A stretch of DNA of 64,000 bases from Linanthus parryae (taxonomy: Eukaryota; Streptophyta; Magnoliopsida; Ericales; Polemoniaceae), in the NCBI GenBank assembly GCA_023055425.1, contig JALGPY010000010.1, positions 15,163,363 through 15,227,362 of the forward strand. Reading direction: 5' to 3'. Position 1 is the first letter of the stretch. The number at the start of each line of letters is the position of its first letter. The notes beneath the pieces are model-generated. The model did no database searches. It saw only the letters and a list, made by a program, of their open reading frames with translations, and had not been told where the DNA came from. Position numbers and translations under genes: made by a program. Shown piece by piece: positions 11,639 to 22,009 of this stretch.

Positions 11639-12590
11639 TTAGTTAAGAAGTTCCAAATCTGATTCTTTCTCCATTTGTCGTAACATAAACTGTCCTTCAT
11701 CTAAATCTGGATCAATTTCTTCGTCATTGTCATCAGCACTGCTAGCCGTGTATTCGGTATTAGCATCTAGCTGCGGTGTTGTTGTGCGGGGGATATGACA
11801 CTTCGGTGGGATCGTAAACGGACCAAAGGCTGAAGTGGGGTCAGAACTATAAACCAAAACATAACCCATCACGGCTGTTGCAGTCATCCAGTGGCCATAG
11901 TTTTGTGGGATCTGATCTAGGTGTATTTCCAAGTTGGTAACTTCCTCACATTCACGCATTTCATGCCCATCCGTCTGCAGAATTTGCATAAACTCGGAAG
12001 CTTCTCGTATTTCAGAAGCACCCATTCAGAACGATCCCCAAGGAGAGTAACCAAACAGGCACACATCAATGGCTCGGCAGTTCGCACCTTAACCTTAACG
12101 TGAATGCATTTTCCGACGAGAATATTGTGTGTAGGAACCACCTCTTCGGGATACCGTCCCATAATCGACCCAATGACCTTACCAGCCTTCTCGTTATAGC
12201 AGTTTGGAGAAAAGGTTCCAGATTTGAACCCAGAGATGCGCTTCGTTGTACAAACATTCTCTCATCCGTTTCCATGGAAACCACTGTTCCATCGCAATCA
12301 TGGAGCCTCTGTAAAACCATGGTTGCCTATCGAGAATTGACTTAAATTGCTCTTCCCTCTCAAAAAAAAAATTGGTAGATGTTATTCTCTAGGGGAACCA
12401 CATGAAAACCTATGGGGTCATCCCAAAATTTGGACATCACATTTGTTATATTACCGAAATTAACATTTTTGGTAGTAATGATCTTACCAAAAATGCTTTT
12501 TCGGCATTCGGCTTGACCATCAACCAAAGCTTCCGCTGGAATGGTGACTCCCCGTCCGAGTTGCAGCGCCCTAACATGATCCAAGGACCT
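11639..12590 (-). pseudogene. LINE ORF1 (nucleic-acid-binding protein), broken
   Basis: The N-terminal piece (12584-12360) matches the DUF4283 fold of plant L1 ORF1 proteins: SIFGKIITTKNVNFGNITNV, then FWDDPIGFHVVPLENNIYQF. A frame change and a gap follow. The piece at 12162-11917 has the conserved SEWVLLKYEKLPSLCKFC and LPTWKYT blocks that surround the ORF1 zinc knuckle, but the knuckle itself reads C-x2-C then RMGMKCVN and has lost its expected Cys/His spacing. An acidic tail frame (12025-11639) ends in a stop just before ORF2. In active elements this protein binds the element RNA. Here it is split over at least three frames. Confidence 0.75.
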
Positions 12591-12650
12591 TGAAGGTTTT
12601 CAGAAACAATAAGCCCACGCAGGACGTGTGGGTCGACCCAATTCAAATTT

Positions 12651-12988
12651 CAAACAATTACACGGGATCAATATGTACTGCATTTACTATTTTTTCATTT
12701 AAGGGAAGGAGTATTTTCTTTCCAAGGAAAAGAGGGAAACCCTGGGAGGGCATAGGGCTCGTAAACCCTCGAAGGGCAGAGAACTCGTTTCACCGATCAG
12801 GATGTCTCTCTCTGAATCGCCGACCAGGACCAGCAACTCTCCCTCTGAATCGCCGACCAGCATGTCTACCAGCACGTAATCTCTCTCTCTCTCTCTCTTT
12901 CCGTTTTGTGCTTCTCTGCGAGCTCGGTTTTCTAATATTGACGCTCCATTTCAACGCGCTGTCGACTTGACGGAGCAGAGAATTGAAG
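12651..12988 (+). promoter_or_regulatory. 5' flank of the cyclin-like gene
   Basis: This segment lies between the LINE 5' end and the cyclin-like ATG. It contains a short direct repeat (CTCTGAATCGCCGACCAG twice, near 12811 and 12842) and a CT microsatellite (about 12881-12899), common in plant 5' leaders. No firm TATA box or transcription start was recognised. The LINE therefore sits very close to the presumed promoter. Confidence 0.35.
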
Positions 12989-15900
12989 ATGGGGATTCGC
13001 AACCCTAAAAAAGAAGCTATTAAGCGGAAGCAACCTTTGGTTATTTCTCCAGTTGGTGATGAACTTGTTAAAGAATTGCTCAAGGAGGAAAAGACATTAG
13101 GGTCTACAATGGAGTATGGTTTGCTCGTCTTACAGGAGGTAAAAAAATCTATTTTCATTGCTGATGGTGCTTCCTAGTAATATTCTATGATTTTTCTTTT
13201 CTTTTATTTTTATTTTTTTTAACTGAAATGTTGGATTTGTGACTGGGTTGCAGGCTTGGGAAAAGTTGAGGTTTCGGCGAATAACAAAATACATGGCAGT
13301 CCAGTTCTACCGCCGTACCTACTGGCAGAAGCCGCCTGACAATGATGTAAGTACCTAAAACCTTTAGGCGCTTGTTTGATTAAATAATGTTTTCTATTTC
13401 GGGAACCGGTCAATTTCAATCTGTTCATGATAACTGGACCGTTGATAGGAATCTCAAGCATATGCAGGTCATTGTCCCAAGTCGGTGAATTACCATAATC
13501 TGTGATTGTGTTTTATACTGAGTTCAGTTTGATAATAGCTTTAAGGAAACCTCAAACACAACGGAAAATTTAATTTAGACTAGAACTTGAAGCTGGAAAC
13601 ATAATTGAGAACTCTCTGAAATTTAGTTCTTGTTTACTACTTCATTTGTTAAAATCTACGACATGCCTTTCATGAAAACCACAAGACACGGACCCCATTG
13701 AACTTCATGATCTAGGCTTTGATGTCTTGCCTTTACTTTTCACCAATAACATCAATAACTTAATCTATGTCATTAAGACTTATAATAGATTGGCAATTAG
13801 AATAAGTAACAAAAGTACACCCTGCCGTTTACAGGACCATGTTAACTAAAACTCAACTTTAGTCCAGTATTTTAACAAATACCATGAAGGTATCCCACCC
13901 AAAGTATGTAATGTAATTTGTCGTTGATTAGAAGTGCTAAGATTAAATAAGTGAGGCTTATATAAAGGACAAATAAGGAACAATAAAAACCCGCCCTGTA
14001 GCCTCAAAGGTGTAGAAAAACAGTGGGTCGACGCTACATTCTTATGAATTCGATTTATCATTTTGAATTCATTCCCTGGGGTACTTCTAATGGGTTTCAG
14101 TAACGGATAGGTGTATATACAGTAATGAAGATAAGATGGACACACGCAGCCAGACGGGAATACCTTATTCATCAAGGAGCATAACCTGCTCAAGAAATTT
14201 TGTGCGAGTACTATTGTTCAGTCTGTGTTCATATTAATTGATTCATATAGAGAGAAAGATCAAGGGACTAAACCTGCTCAGAAAATTGTGCGCGGCCACT
14301 ATTGCTCAGTCTGTGTTCTTTTTCTTTGTAGAGTAGAGAGAGATGCTTGATGGAGATTTAGTGTTAGAAAAATATCTAGACGAAAAGAGTGTTGTGCTAT
14401 TGTAGTTTCTGCATGTCTCAAGTACTTGAAACTGTTGATTGATAATAATTTCAATGTATGGCTCATGGAATTGATTGCTTGGATGAGAACTTGCTCTGTG
14501 TTTATTTCCCGAACTCACTTATGACTCTTCCCTTTTGGTTTTTGCTCTTTCAATTGCTAATGGTGTGTATTATTTAGTCTCTATGAGATGGTTATATTTC
14601 CTAGGGGTGTACGCGGTTCGGTTTGGTGCGGTTTTTGCTAAAACCATAAACCGAACCGAATATATCGGTTTACCAATTTTGTAACCAAACCAAACCATTT
14701 GAAAGGATGAACCGAACCAAACCAAACCGAACGACACCGGGTTGGTTCGGTTCCGTGCGGTCGGTCTGCGTAAAAATTATCGAATGGATATGATGATACT
14801 ACTTTGTCAACGAATTTCAAGTTTTAAGTGAAAAATAAATTTAATAGACTTAAAAAATTATGCACAACTATCGTTTGAGAGAAAATATGGTTAAACATGA
14901 GAGAAATTGAGAAGATTAAGATTAATATAATCATTTTAAATGAATCTATCTATCGTGTTTCTTTTTCTAGATTATTTAATATACTTTATGCTATATACAT
15001 TGTAGTAAAAGTACGTCAAGCACATATTGGTTCGGTTCGGTTTGGTGCGGTATGATACTTTTACAAACCAAAAACCAAACCAAATAGACCGGTTTGTGAA
15101 AAATTGAACCGTAGATAAACCGATTATCCAAAAAAACCATCCAAACCTAAGCATTTCGGTTTGGTTCAGTCGGTTGGACCGGTTTATTCGGTTTTATGTA
15201 CAGCCCTAATATTTCCTTTGGCATGCCTCGTAATAGCTGCAAAGTTGGAAGAGACCCAGTACTTCCATATCGAATTGGACCATTGTTGATGAGGTTCTAC
15301 CCCCCACCCTTGCTGAGCTCAGTTTGATAATAGCTTTAGAGAAACCTGAAACAAAACGGAGCCTGATGTTTAATTTAGACTAGAACTGGAAGCTGTAGTT
15401 GTGCATGACTGAATTCATTGAAGCTGTTGATTGATAGGATTGACAGGATTGTTTAAGTTCGATGTGCTATGTGGAGTTTCAAAAAGTCCGGATCTGGTTG
15501 CTGCTCTTTCGGCTGCTAATGATGTTATTTGTTGATCTCTAGGAGAAGGATATCGTCCCGTTGGCATGCCTTCTGATAGCTGCAAAGCTGGAAGAGACCC
15601 AGTACCCCCATTTCGAACCGGACATTTTTCATGACGTCTTACAGCCCCTAGCTGGTTCCTTCGATATGGCGAGGATGTACCTTATTGAACTTGATGTGCT
15701 AGCAAAACTCAAATGGGAACTTTACTGGGTCACTCCTTTTCACTACCTTGGCTATTTGATTCAAAAACTTGATTGCCCAGATGAGTACCGTGGAATTATG
15801 TACGATGCTGCAGACCTAATTGTGGAAACTGCACTAGGTGGAAAAATCTACTTCACTTTTTGAATAAAATCTTGGAATGCTGATGTAGTTTTAACAATGT

Positions 15901-16316
15901 AATGTGGTTGGTTTCTTTCATTTTGCAGATGATGAGTTCCTGGGTTTTTCACCATCAACTATTGCCGCAGCTTCTGTCAACCTGATGTATCTCGAACTCA
16001 AACAGGCTGATGTTCCCAATGGCTTCTTTGGCCTACTGGACGAGGTAGGATATGAAAATATATAGTATAGTGTGAGTATGAACAATTATGAATTCACAAT
16101 CTGAGTATGACTTCTTTTTTTGCTTGTTTTTATGCACTGTAGGAGAGGCCATACGCTACTCAAATGGCATTTTGTTCACTCGCCTCTACCTTTTTCTTGT
16201 TTTGTGCACAGGAAAATGTCAAGGCGTGTTTGATGGTCTTGGGGGCATTCCGTGAAAGGAAAAGAGGAAATGACAAGCATGCCCAGGGGAGTCAGAAGAA
16301 GGCGAGAAGATCCTGA
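12989..16316 (+). CDS. Cyclin-like protein (D-type-like), five exons
   Basis: Spliced model: 12989-13138, 13254-13346, 15543-15837, 15929-16044, 16212-16316. All introns are GT...AG and phases agree, giving 252 residues. Exon 2 (RRITKYMAVQFYRRTYW) and exon 3 (LACLLIAAKLEETQYPHF, then LKWELYWVTPFHYL) form the cyclin box. Exon 4 (DDEFLGFSPSTIAAASVNLM) matches the C-terminal cyclin fold of D-type cyclins. The end is basic (KKARRS), a possible nuclear signal. D-type cyclins normally bind CDKA and act in the nucleus on RBR at G1/S. Two oddities stand out: the LxCxE Rb-binding motif is absent near the N-terminus, and the protein is shorter than the roughly 300-380 residues of usual D cyclins. The start is the first ATG of the exon 1 frame; an unseen upstream exon cannot be excluded. 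It could be a functional divergent cyclin or a recent pseudogene. Confidence 0.7.
14602..15208. mobile_element. hAT-type miniature inverted-repeat element in cyclin intron 2
   Basis: The element begins TAGGGGTGTACGCGGTTCGG and ends ATGTACAGCCCTA, giving imperfect inverted termini, and is rich in subterminal CGGTTTGGTT-type repeats in both orientations. It is flanked by a perfect 8-base duplication ATATTTCC (14594-14601 and 15209-15216), the size typical of hAT transposons. It is 607 bases with no transposase, hence non-autonomous. Confidence 0.9.
15217..15290 (+). pseudogene. Decayed duplicate of the start of cyclin exon 3
   Basis: Bases from about 15220 read almost as exon 3 (GCATGCCT, then TAATAGCTGCAAAG, then TGGAAGAGACCCAGTA) but with substitutions and a loss of similarity after about 15285. 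Its first codons lie on the far side of the hAT-type element, before 14594 (CTCTATGAGATGGTTATAT against CTCTAGGAGAAGGATATCG). The insertion therefore split the duplicate exon. It is in intron 2 and should be spliced out. Confidence 0.7.
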
Positions 16317-17516
16317 ATGATGTTGAACGCCTTTCCTTAAATTCGTATGATTGATCATCCATCAATGAATTTTATTGTGGCCATGGATGATAAATTTTGT
16401 TGTGCTGCTGTTAGAGTTCGTTCCTCACGGAACTTGGTAGTACGCTGCGTATTGATTTAACACTGTTTACGATCCACTTCTTGTCTTTGATTCGTTCCTC
16501 TATTGCATAGTAGTATTATTTTGGGTTTCCATGTGCTTTCTTTTTTTGTGTGTGCGAAGTTTTTTACATACCTCTCCATTGAGATTCTAAAGGATTATAT
16601 TCAGTACCGTCTGGGGAGAGTATTCAGCTCTACCTGGTGCTCACGTGTTGCTAGAAGCATCACATAGCTACTGCGAATCACCCGACGGGTACTCCCTTCT
16701 CGAAATACAACATTGAAACTACGAAGCCCGTCCTTGGTTCAAGTCCTTTTCTTACCAGTAGGCAGCGTCAGGGTTCCCGAGACAGCTTTTATCGTTCAAC
16801 CGGTAAGACCGTTGGTTCAACCGGTCAAGCTGGGGGTTCACATAATTATATTAAATAATTATTTTATAATATATCATAAATTTGTATTAACAGATTTGGG
16901 GTTGATTTGGTAATGCCATGATGGTTTAGAGAGTTCGGTAGGAAGTAAGGTGAGAATGTTATCGTGGAAATCTACTCAAAAGTGTTAAAGAGAATGTGAT
17001 ATTTAACAAAATGTCTATTAAACAACAAGATAAAATCGGGTGACAAAAAAAAAAACTATAAAAAGTCATAAATAAAAACCAGTTTTCTATATGAATTTTA
17101 CTCGTGAACACATCAATATAACTTTATTTGGGCTTAATAGTATTTTCTTTGAGACACTTCCTTGCTACTATGGGGAGGGAGGGGGGTTGGTTAGTTTAGG
17201 TCGAAGTGACCCATGAAAACGCCGAAGCTACCGAAGCCCTACTCCGCGTAGCCAAAGAGAACGGGACGGATGGGTCTTTGAGCATGATTGTGCTACAAAA
17301 TTTTAATATACATTATCATTATTATTTAAATCAGGAAATTATATGTGACACGGTCTATTGATGGCAATCAATTTAATCTCTCGGAACGTGACACCAAATT
17401 TTGAAAAAGCGACTGGTCATCGAACTGACTAATCATTAATTTGAGGTTCAATCGGTCCGACTGTTGGTTCAACCGGTCAAACCGCAGGTTCACATAATAT
17501 TATTCAATATTTATTT
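16317..17516. other. 3' flank of cyclin gene and repeat-derived DNA
   Basis: The first 100-200 bases are probably the 3' UTR. Further on, a motif centred on GGTTCAACCGGTCAA followed by GGTTCACATAAT lies at about 16791-16860 and again at 17464-17500. A third, related stretch lies at 19276-19320. These look like copies of one repeat, family unknown. No gene is seen. Confidence 0.45.
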
Positions 17517-18735
17517 GGCTTAATTACTTAATGCATACCCCAAGTATGCCGAAACTAGCACTTTGCAACCCCCTGTTCTAAAACTAGCTGACTGGAACTC
17601 CCATTTGCAAAAAATATGTCAATGTGAAACTGGTAAAAAAATTCCATGCATCACTTAAAGGAATATTCCGTTAGTTGACAAACAAGTCTATTTTGTTAGG
17701 GGTAAAACAGTCTACTCCTTAAAAAAATGAACACCACAACAGCCACCCTCAACTCCGCCACTGCCACCATCAATTCCGCCATCCCATACCCAGATTTGAT
17801 CATGATTTCTTTAATTTTCTTTACAGAAAAAAAAATTACATTTTTACTACTCCAAATTACCCAGAATTACCCCAATTTCACACGAGTAATCCACGACTCG
17901 TCAAACTTCTTGTAGAAGGAATCAAGATCTTTGGAGAACAAAATACTGTCGAGGCTTTGATGATAATAAGATCTTCTAAGCCAACACGAAAAATACTATC
18001 TGCACTTGAAGAGGGACTGAATTGAAGCAATTGTGGACTATGAACTCAAACAGATCGCAGTAGAAGAAAACAAATAAGCTGATTGTCTACCTGCCAGTTT
18101 ATATAAAACCCAATCACCCAATTTATATAACACCCAATTTCCCAAGCTGAAGTTCAGGCAATGCTTCGATTGAGAAGTCTTCTGGTGGATTCGATTTTGC
18201 AGGTGTTGGAGCCATTTGGGGAGAACCCAGTTTCAAAATCACTCGGGGATTGAAGATCAGAGAGTTCAAAGCTTGAACTCTTATATGGGTTCTAAGTTCT
18301 GACATAAAAGGTCAAAGATTGGACTGATTTGGAGGAATAAATTGTAGACATCAGTTGAAACTAGAGCATGGGGACAGAGAGGGCTGACTATTGGTTGGTG
18401 ACTGTTGGAGAAGAAGCTAGAAACGGAGAAAAATCGAGGATGGATCAGAAGGAAAGATGAAAACAGACGCTGAAGATGGGAGAGAAAGGGTTGTTCTACT
18501 TCCTTATCTTCATCTGAGGATTTTCTTTTTACCTATTTTATTATTTTAAATATGATACTATTTTTAGGCATGGACTCATTTACCCTTCTAACATATTATG
18601 TGTTTGGATGATTTTTTTACCAGTTTCACATTGACATATTTTTTGCAAATGCGGGTTTCAATCAGCTAGTTCTAGAACATGGGGTTGAAATGTGCTAGTT
18701 TCGCATACTGGAGGTATGCATTAAGTAATTAAGCC
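17517..18735. mobile_element. Mutator-type (MULE-like) non-autonomous element
   Basis: The termini GGCTTAATTACTTAATGCAT and its reverse complement at 18716-18735 open an inverted repeat that can be followed for over 120 bases on each side (for example TGTCAATGTGAAACTGGTAA on both arms). Flanking 9-mers are TATTTATTT (17508-17516) and TACTTATTT (18736-18744), matching at 8 of 9 positions. Long inverted repeats plus a 9-base duplication are the Mutator pattern. No transposase is seen in its 1219 bases. The interior (about 17720-18500) has a more gene-like base composition and may be captured host DNA, which I could not identify. Confidence 0.85.
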
Positions 18736-18759
18736 TACTTATTTTATTTCAGTTAATGA

Positions 18760-19275
18760 ATTTGAGTACAAATTTAACTTTTATGGTCATTTTGGACACT
18801 ATCGCGGTGAGAAGAGAAACGTGGTTCTCAAGAGAAGTGGAACGTTACAGGTTGGGGTTGTGGTCAGTTACGTCACTATCGCAGTGAGTATCCTCAGACG
18901 AATACAACAAGTTTTGGTGGGGGATCTTAGCAGGGTAGTGTGAACAATCAGTCATAGTTCTATCCTGCACTATCTTAGTTGTCTATTAGGCCACCAAATT
19001 CGCAAGGTTCAGGGGGATCCTAACAAAATGTTCATGGTCGAGGAAAAGGGAAATATGGTGGGAAAAGCTAGGGGTTTCAAGGTGGAAAATTTTCACTATA
19101 TCCAATTGAGGAGCCCTCAAGTGACCACTCAGTGATACGAGGTATATTTTTATCGCACAATACATGGGTAAATGTCCTGTTTGATTCATGAGCTTCAGAT
19201 TCCTTCATATCTGCTTCATGTGTTTCACTACTAGACTTATATACGTAAACTCTATATTTTGCTTTGAGAGTGAAC
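18760..19275 (+). pseudogene. Ty3/gypsy gag-protease fragment
   Basis: The plus strand reads as a glycine/glutamine-rich gag tail followed by the protease start: VIRGIFLSHNTWVNVLFDS, stop, ASDSFISASCV, and further LRVNS. Gypsy proteases of plants have V-TG-L-V-----VLFD-GASHSFIS. The catalytic D-S/T-G triplet here reads D-S-stop (GGA to TGA near 19187). The start of the fragment shows a decayed zinc-knuckle-like YGHFGHYR. It breaks off at the repeat near 19276. Only this piece of the element is present. Confidence 0.7.
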
Positions 19276-19647
19276 TCACCGGTCAAATCGCGGGTTCATA
19301 TAATAATATTAAATGATTATTTTAAACTATTTTATAAATAGGTAAAAGACATTTTTCACCCCTCTATTATGGCTAAAACACAGATACACCCTACACTATG
19401 GCTACATACATTTTGGTCCCCTGTCAGTGGAAGGAGGTAACGGTGCACTAATAGAGGGGGAAAAGGACAAAAATACCCCTGAAATTTGACAAAATTGCCC
19501 ACTACAAAGGCCTTTTCCTTCCCTTCTCCTCATTTTCTAACCCTAGCCAACCTTAATTCTTCCTTTATCTTTTCCTCATCTCTTCCATATTAAGACACAA
19601 CCCACCTCCACTATCAGAAATCTCCACCACCTCCAACCTTATCTCTT

Positions 19648-19650
<3 letters not shown>

Positions 19651-19688
<38 letters not shown>
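19651..19688. repeat. (CT)n microsatellite
   Basis: About 19 uninterrupted CT units inside the GC-richer interior of the inverted-repeat element, followed by more pyrimidine-rich DNA. Confidence 0.95.
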
Positions 19689-19692
<4 letters not shown>

Positions 19693-19925
19693 CTTCTCTT
19701 CTCTCCCGACACAACCCAGTTCCGGTTTAAGCTCCTATAGTGGCGAGAGTTCAGGCATCGGCCAGTTTAACCGGTGGCTATTTTGACAGAGGAGAGTTGG
19801 GCTGTCGTGCGTTTGGGGGTTCGATCGCCTTCTCGGAAGGTTCTGCCTAGATTGTCGCTCCGAACGATCTTGCCGACGATGATGGATGTGCCTTAGACGT
19901 GGATTGCAGATACGATGGTCCTCCT

Positions 19926-20655
19926 CAAGGTTGTCAAACCCGCGGGTTTAACGAGTTTACGAGTCTACATGGCCAATCGGGTTGACCTGCTTGAAAACCC
20001 GGCGGCTGACAAACCCGCAGCAAACTCGTCGAACCCGTAGACACACGAGTTGACCAGCGGGTTTACCGAGTCAACTCATTGTGAAAATATTGTAGTTTTA
20101 GTAAGTTTTTGATCTTTTATTGCACTAAAAATGAGGCAGTCACCCGCCTTCAAACACTGGTGAACCATTAAAATTATCACACAATTAAGAAATAAACTAA
20201 CGACCAATATGCAATCAACCACATCGATGATTGTGTAAATATTAAACGAACCACACTAATTAAGATTATATGTAAGTTTATTTTTATTTTTTGAAGGACT
20301 AATTTAAGAGATAATATGTAGAACTTAACTTAGTAAATATTAACTACACCCTTACTTCATATAAGTTGCTGGATTCAAGGAAGAAATATAAATTAATGAA
20401 TAAATAAATTAGGCTTAATTTTAAACTTTTAAATTTAAAGCTTGTAGCATTGACTCAATTTTATACCAGACAAATGTAGCATTTAATCACTAAAATCTCA
20501 AAAGATTCAACTTTTCATAGGTGTAAAGTTATGTGTAGTAAAACATTGCATATTTGAAGTAAAACGTGACCTGGGAGATTCTCGGGTCACGGGTCACGAT
20601 TCGAGTCTACCCACCCTCTACGGGTTTATGCTGACCCACAGGTTTGAAAACCTTG
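19926..20655. mobile_element. hAT-type miniature element
   Basis: The terminal inverted repeats are CAAGGTTGTCAAACCCG at the left and the complement of CAGGTTTGAAAACCTTG at the right. The flanking 8-mers GTCCTCCT (19918-19925) and CTCCTCCT (20656-20663) differ at one base. The 730 bases hold no transposase. The ends also carry repeated CGGGTT/AACCCG blocks that can fold. Confidence 0.75.
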
Positions 20656-21340
20656 CTCCTCCTACACTGTACCCTTATCGGGGCCTTGATTTTGGAGCTC
20701 TGTTTCCCTCTGTCGCTGACCTTGGTAGAGTTGCATCTAGATCTCGACTTCTCCTTTCAACGAGTGAATAGTAGTCTCGGCTTCTTCCTGTGGCAGAGAT
20801 GCTTTCTGATTAGGGTTGTGATGCTTTCTAATTTGGGTTGTGAAGTGGTCTATGTTTTGGTAATGGGCTATCTGAGTGGTCTCGGTTTGACTGTTTTTCT
20901 CAACAATTAACCCTCTTTGGTGCTGTGTTTTTCAATTTTGTTTGGCCTTTCAGATTGGTTTTCTTTGGAAATGGGTATTGTTTGTGCCCAACTTTGATTT
21001 TTTTTTCTGGAAATGGGTACTGTTGTGTTAGACGACGGATGTTTGGGTTCCCTTTGATTTTTGGATGTCTCTTGATTTTCCCCCTCTATTAGGAGATGAT
21101 GAATTCAATGAATTGAATTCATTTGATGAAAAGTTGTTACTTTCCGGGTGGTGCTTTGTTTTGCAGCCATGGTAGGTGCAATCTTGTTTGCCTGTTTTCA
21201 TAATTGTTGTTGCCTGTTGTTGTTGCTGCTGTGTTCGTGGTGGGAATTCAGTGGTGGTAGAGGTGGTGATGCTGGTGGGGATTCAATGGTGGTGGTGGTG
21301 TTGCTGGTGGGGATTTGGTGGTGGTGGAGGTTGTGGTCAA
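20656..21340. other. GC-richer interior of the inverted-repeat element
   Basis: Frames of 60-90 codons run here, including a GGT/GTG-rich stretch at about 21235-21335 that would encode Gly/Val/Trp-rich peptides. They have no recognisable domain and reflect simple sequence. Captured gene leader DNA is possible but unproven. Confidence 0.4.
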
Positions 21341-22009
21341 TGTTGGAGTAGATGCCCTAGAGGCAATCTTGTTTTTAGTATGAATAATGTTTTGGCTAGA
21401 ACATTCATTTATTATTTATGGAGATATTTAATATAATGAAGTCATTAAATTACAACTGTTGTTTATCTTAAATATCCGTAGTCAAATATGTTGATTAATA
21501 GGACATGCACTATGCATGGAGACTAGTATGTGGGTAGATTGATATGGAGATATCAAGTCTAACACATGGGCATGCATTAGGAGTAATGGCATACTGGATC
21601 GACCCACCACGAGAAGACTACATATAAATTATGTGAATGTCACAAGTGATTCTCGTAGTGACAATGGCGTTGTCGTCCTTAGACTTGAAGTCAGTAAATA
21701 CTCTAGTTGTGAAATATCATGTTTGATATTATCAAACGTTACACTGTAACTGTGTAACTATAAAGATGGTAATCAGACAAGCAAGCTGAGAGAGGAGAGA
21801 ATTTTCCCTCCCACATAATGGGAGAAAATACGGAGATTCGAGGGGTAGTGCTTATGAAATACCTTGACAGACTCAGATAAATCAATATGTGATATTGATG
21901 TTATCTGTACAGATAAGCCTATTTACAGGATCGAGAAATTATGGATTGGATATACGAGTGAGACACTTATGTCTCGTGTCCAATCCAGATATGAAGACAA
22001 AGGGACATA
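21341..22009 (+). mobile_element. Outer copia family A LTR, 5' half
   Basis: It begins TGTTGGAGTAGATGCCCTAG like other family A LTRs and follows them to GAAGACAAAGGGACATA, where the inner element starts. Its continuation is at 30133-30795. Together they make one LTR interrupted by a complete element, with ACATA duplicated at the junctions. Confidence 0.88.

Larger units (their letters stand above)
7516..12650 (-). mobile_element. L1-like LINE (non-LTR retrotransposon), minus strand, inactivated
   Basis: Read on the minus strand, the order is ORF1 (DUF4283-type, then a zinc-knuckle-like region), endonuclease, reverse transcriptase, zf-RVT, RNase H, and a terminal A-run (T-run 7516-7522 on the plus strand). 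This is the order of plant L1 elements. The 3' end is fixed by the tail and by agreement with the second copy (T-run 62992-62998). The 5' end is only approximate: DUF4283-like coding begins near 12590, and a clear target duplication was not found. Several frameshifts, stops and an internal deletion in the reverse transcriptase make it dead. Its 3' part is shared by both block copies, so insertion preceded the duplication. Confidence 0.9.
13347..15542 (+). other. Intron 2 of the cyclin-like gene, with internal duplication
   Basis: This intron is about 2.2 kb, far larger than its neighbours. Sequence near 13515-13610 (TTTGATAATAGCTTTA, then TTTAATTTAGACTAGAAC) recurs near 15320-15395. Text before 14600 (GTTGATTGATA, GCTAATG) recurs before exon 3 (15423-15540). 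The pattern fits a tandem duplication covering the end of intron 2 and the start of exon 3. Confidence 0.65.

Noticed and set aside
7505..12661. LINE target duplication CAATTA
   Set aside because: CAATTAT before the tail and CAATTAC near 12655 agree over only six bases, and the LINE 5' end is not fixed. Not strong enough to call.
12590..12970. 126-codon plus-strand frame before the cyclin-like gene
   Set aside because: It spans the LINE edge and a CT-rich leader, with no domain. The cyclin-like ATG and splice phases fit a different frame.
16733..16743. GGTTCAAGTCC, close to a tRNA B box
   Set aside because: No matching A box, no cloverleaf and no acceptor stem could be drawn in the 80 bases around it. 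It is part of a dispersed GGTTCAACC-type repeat region.
21148..21436. Cys/Leu/Val/Trp-rich frames
   Set aside because: They derive from GTT/GGT simple repeats, run on into an LTR, and have no domain.
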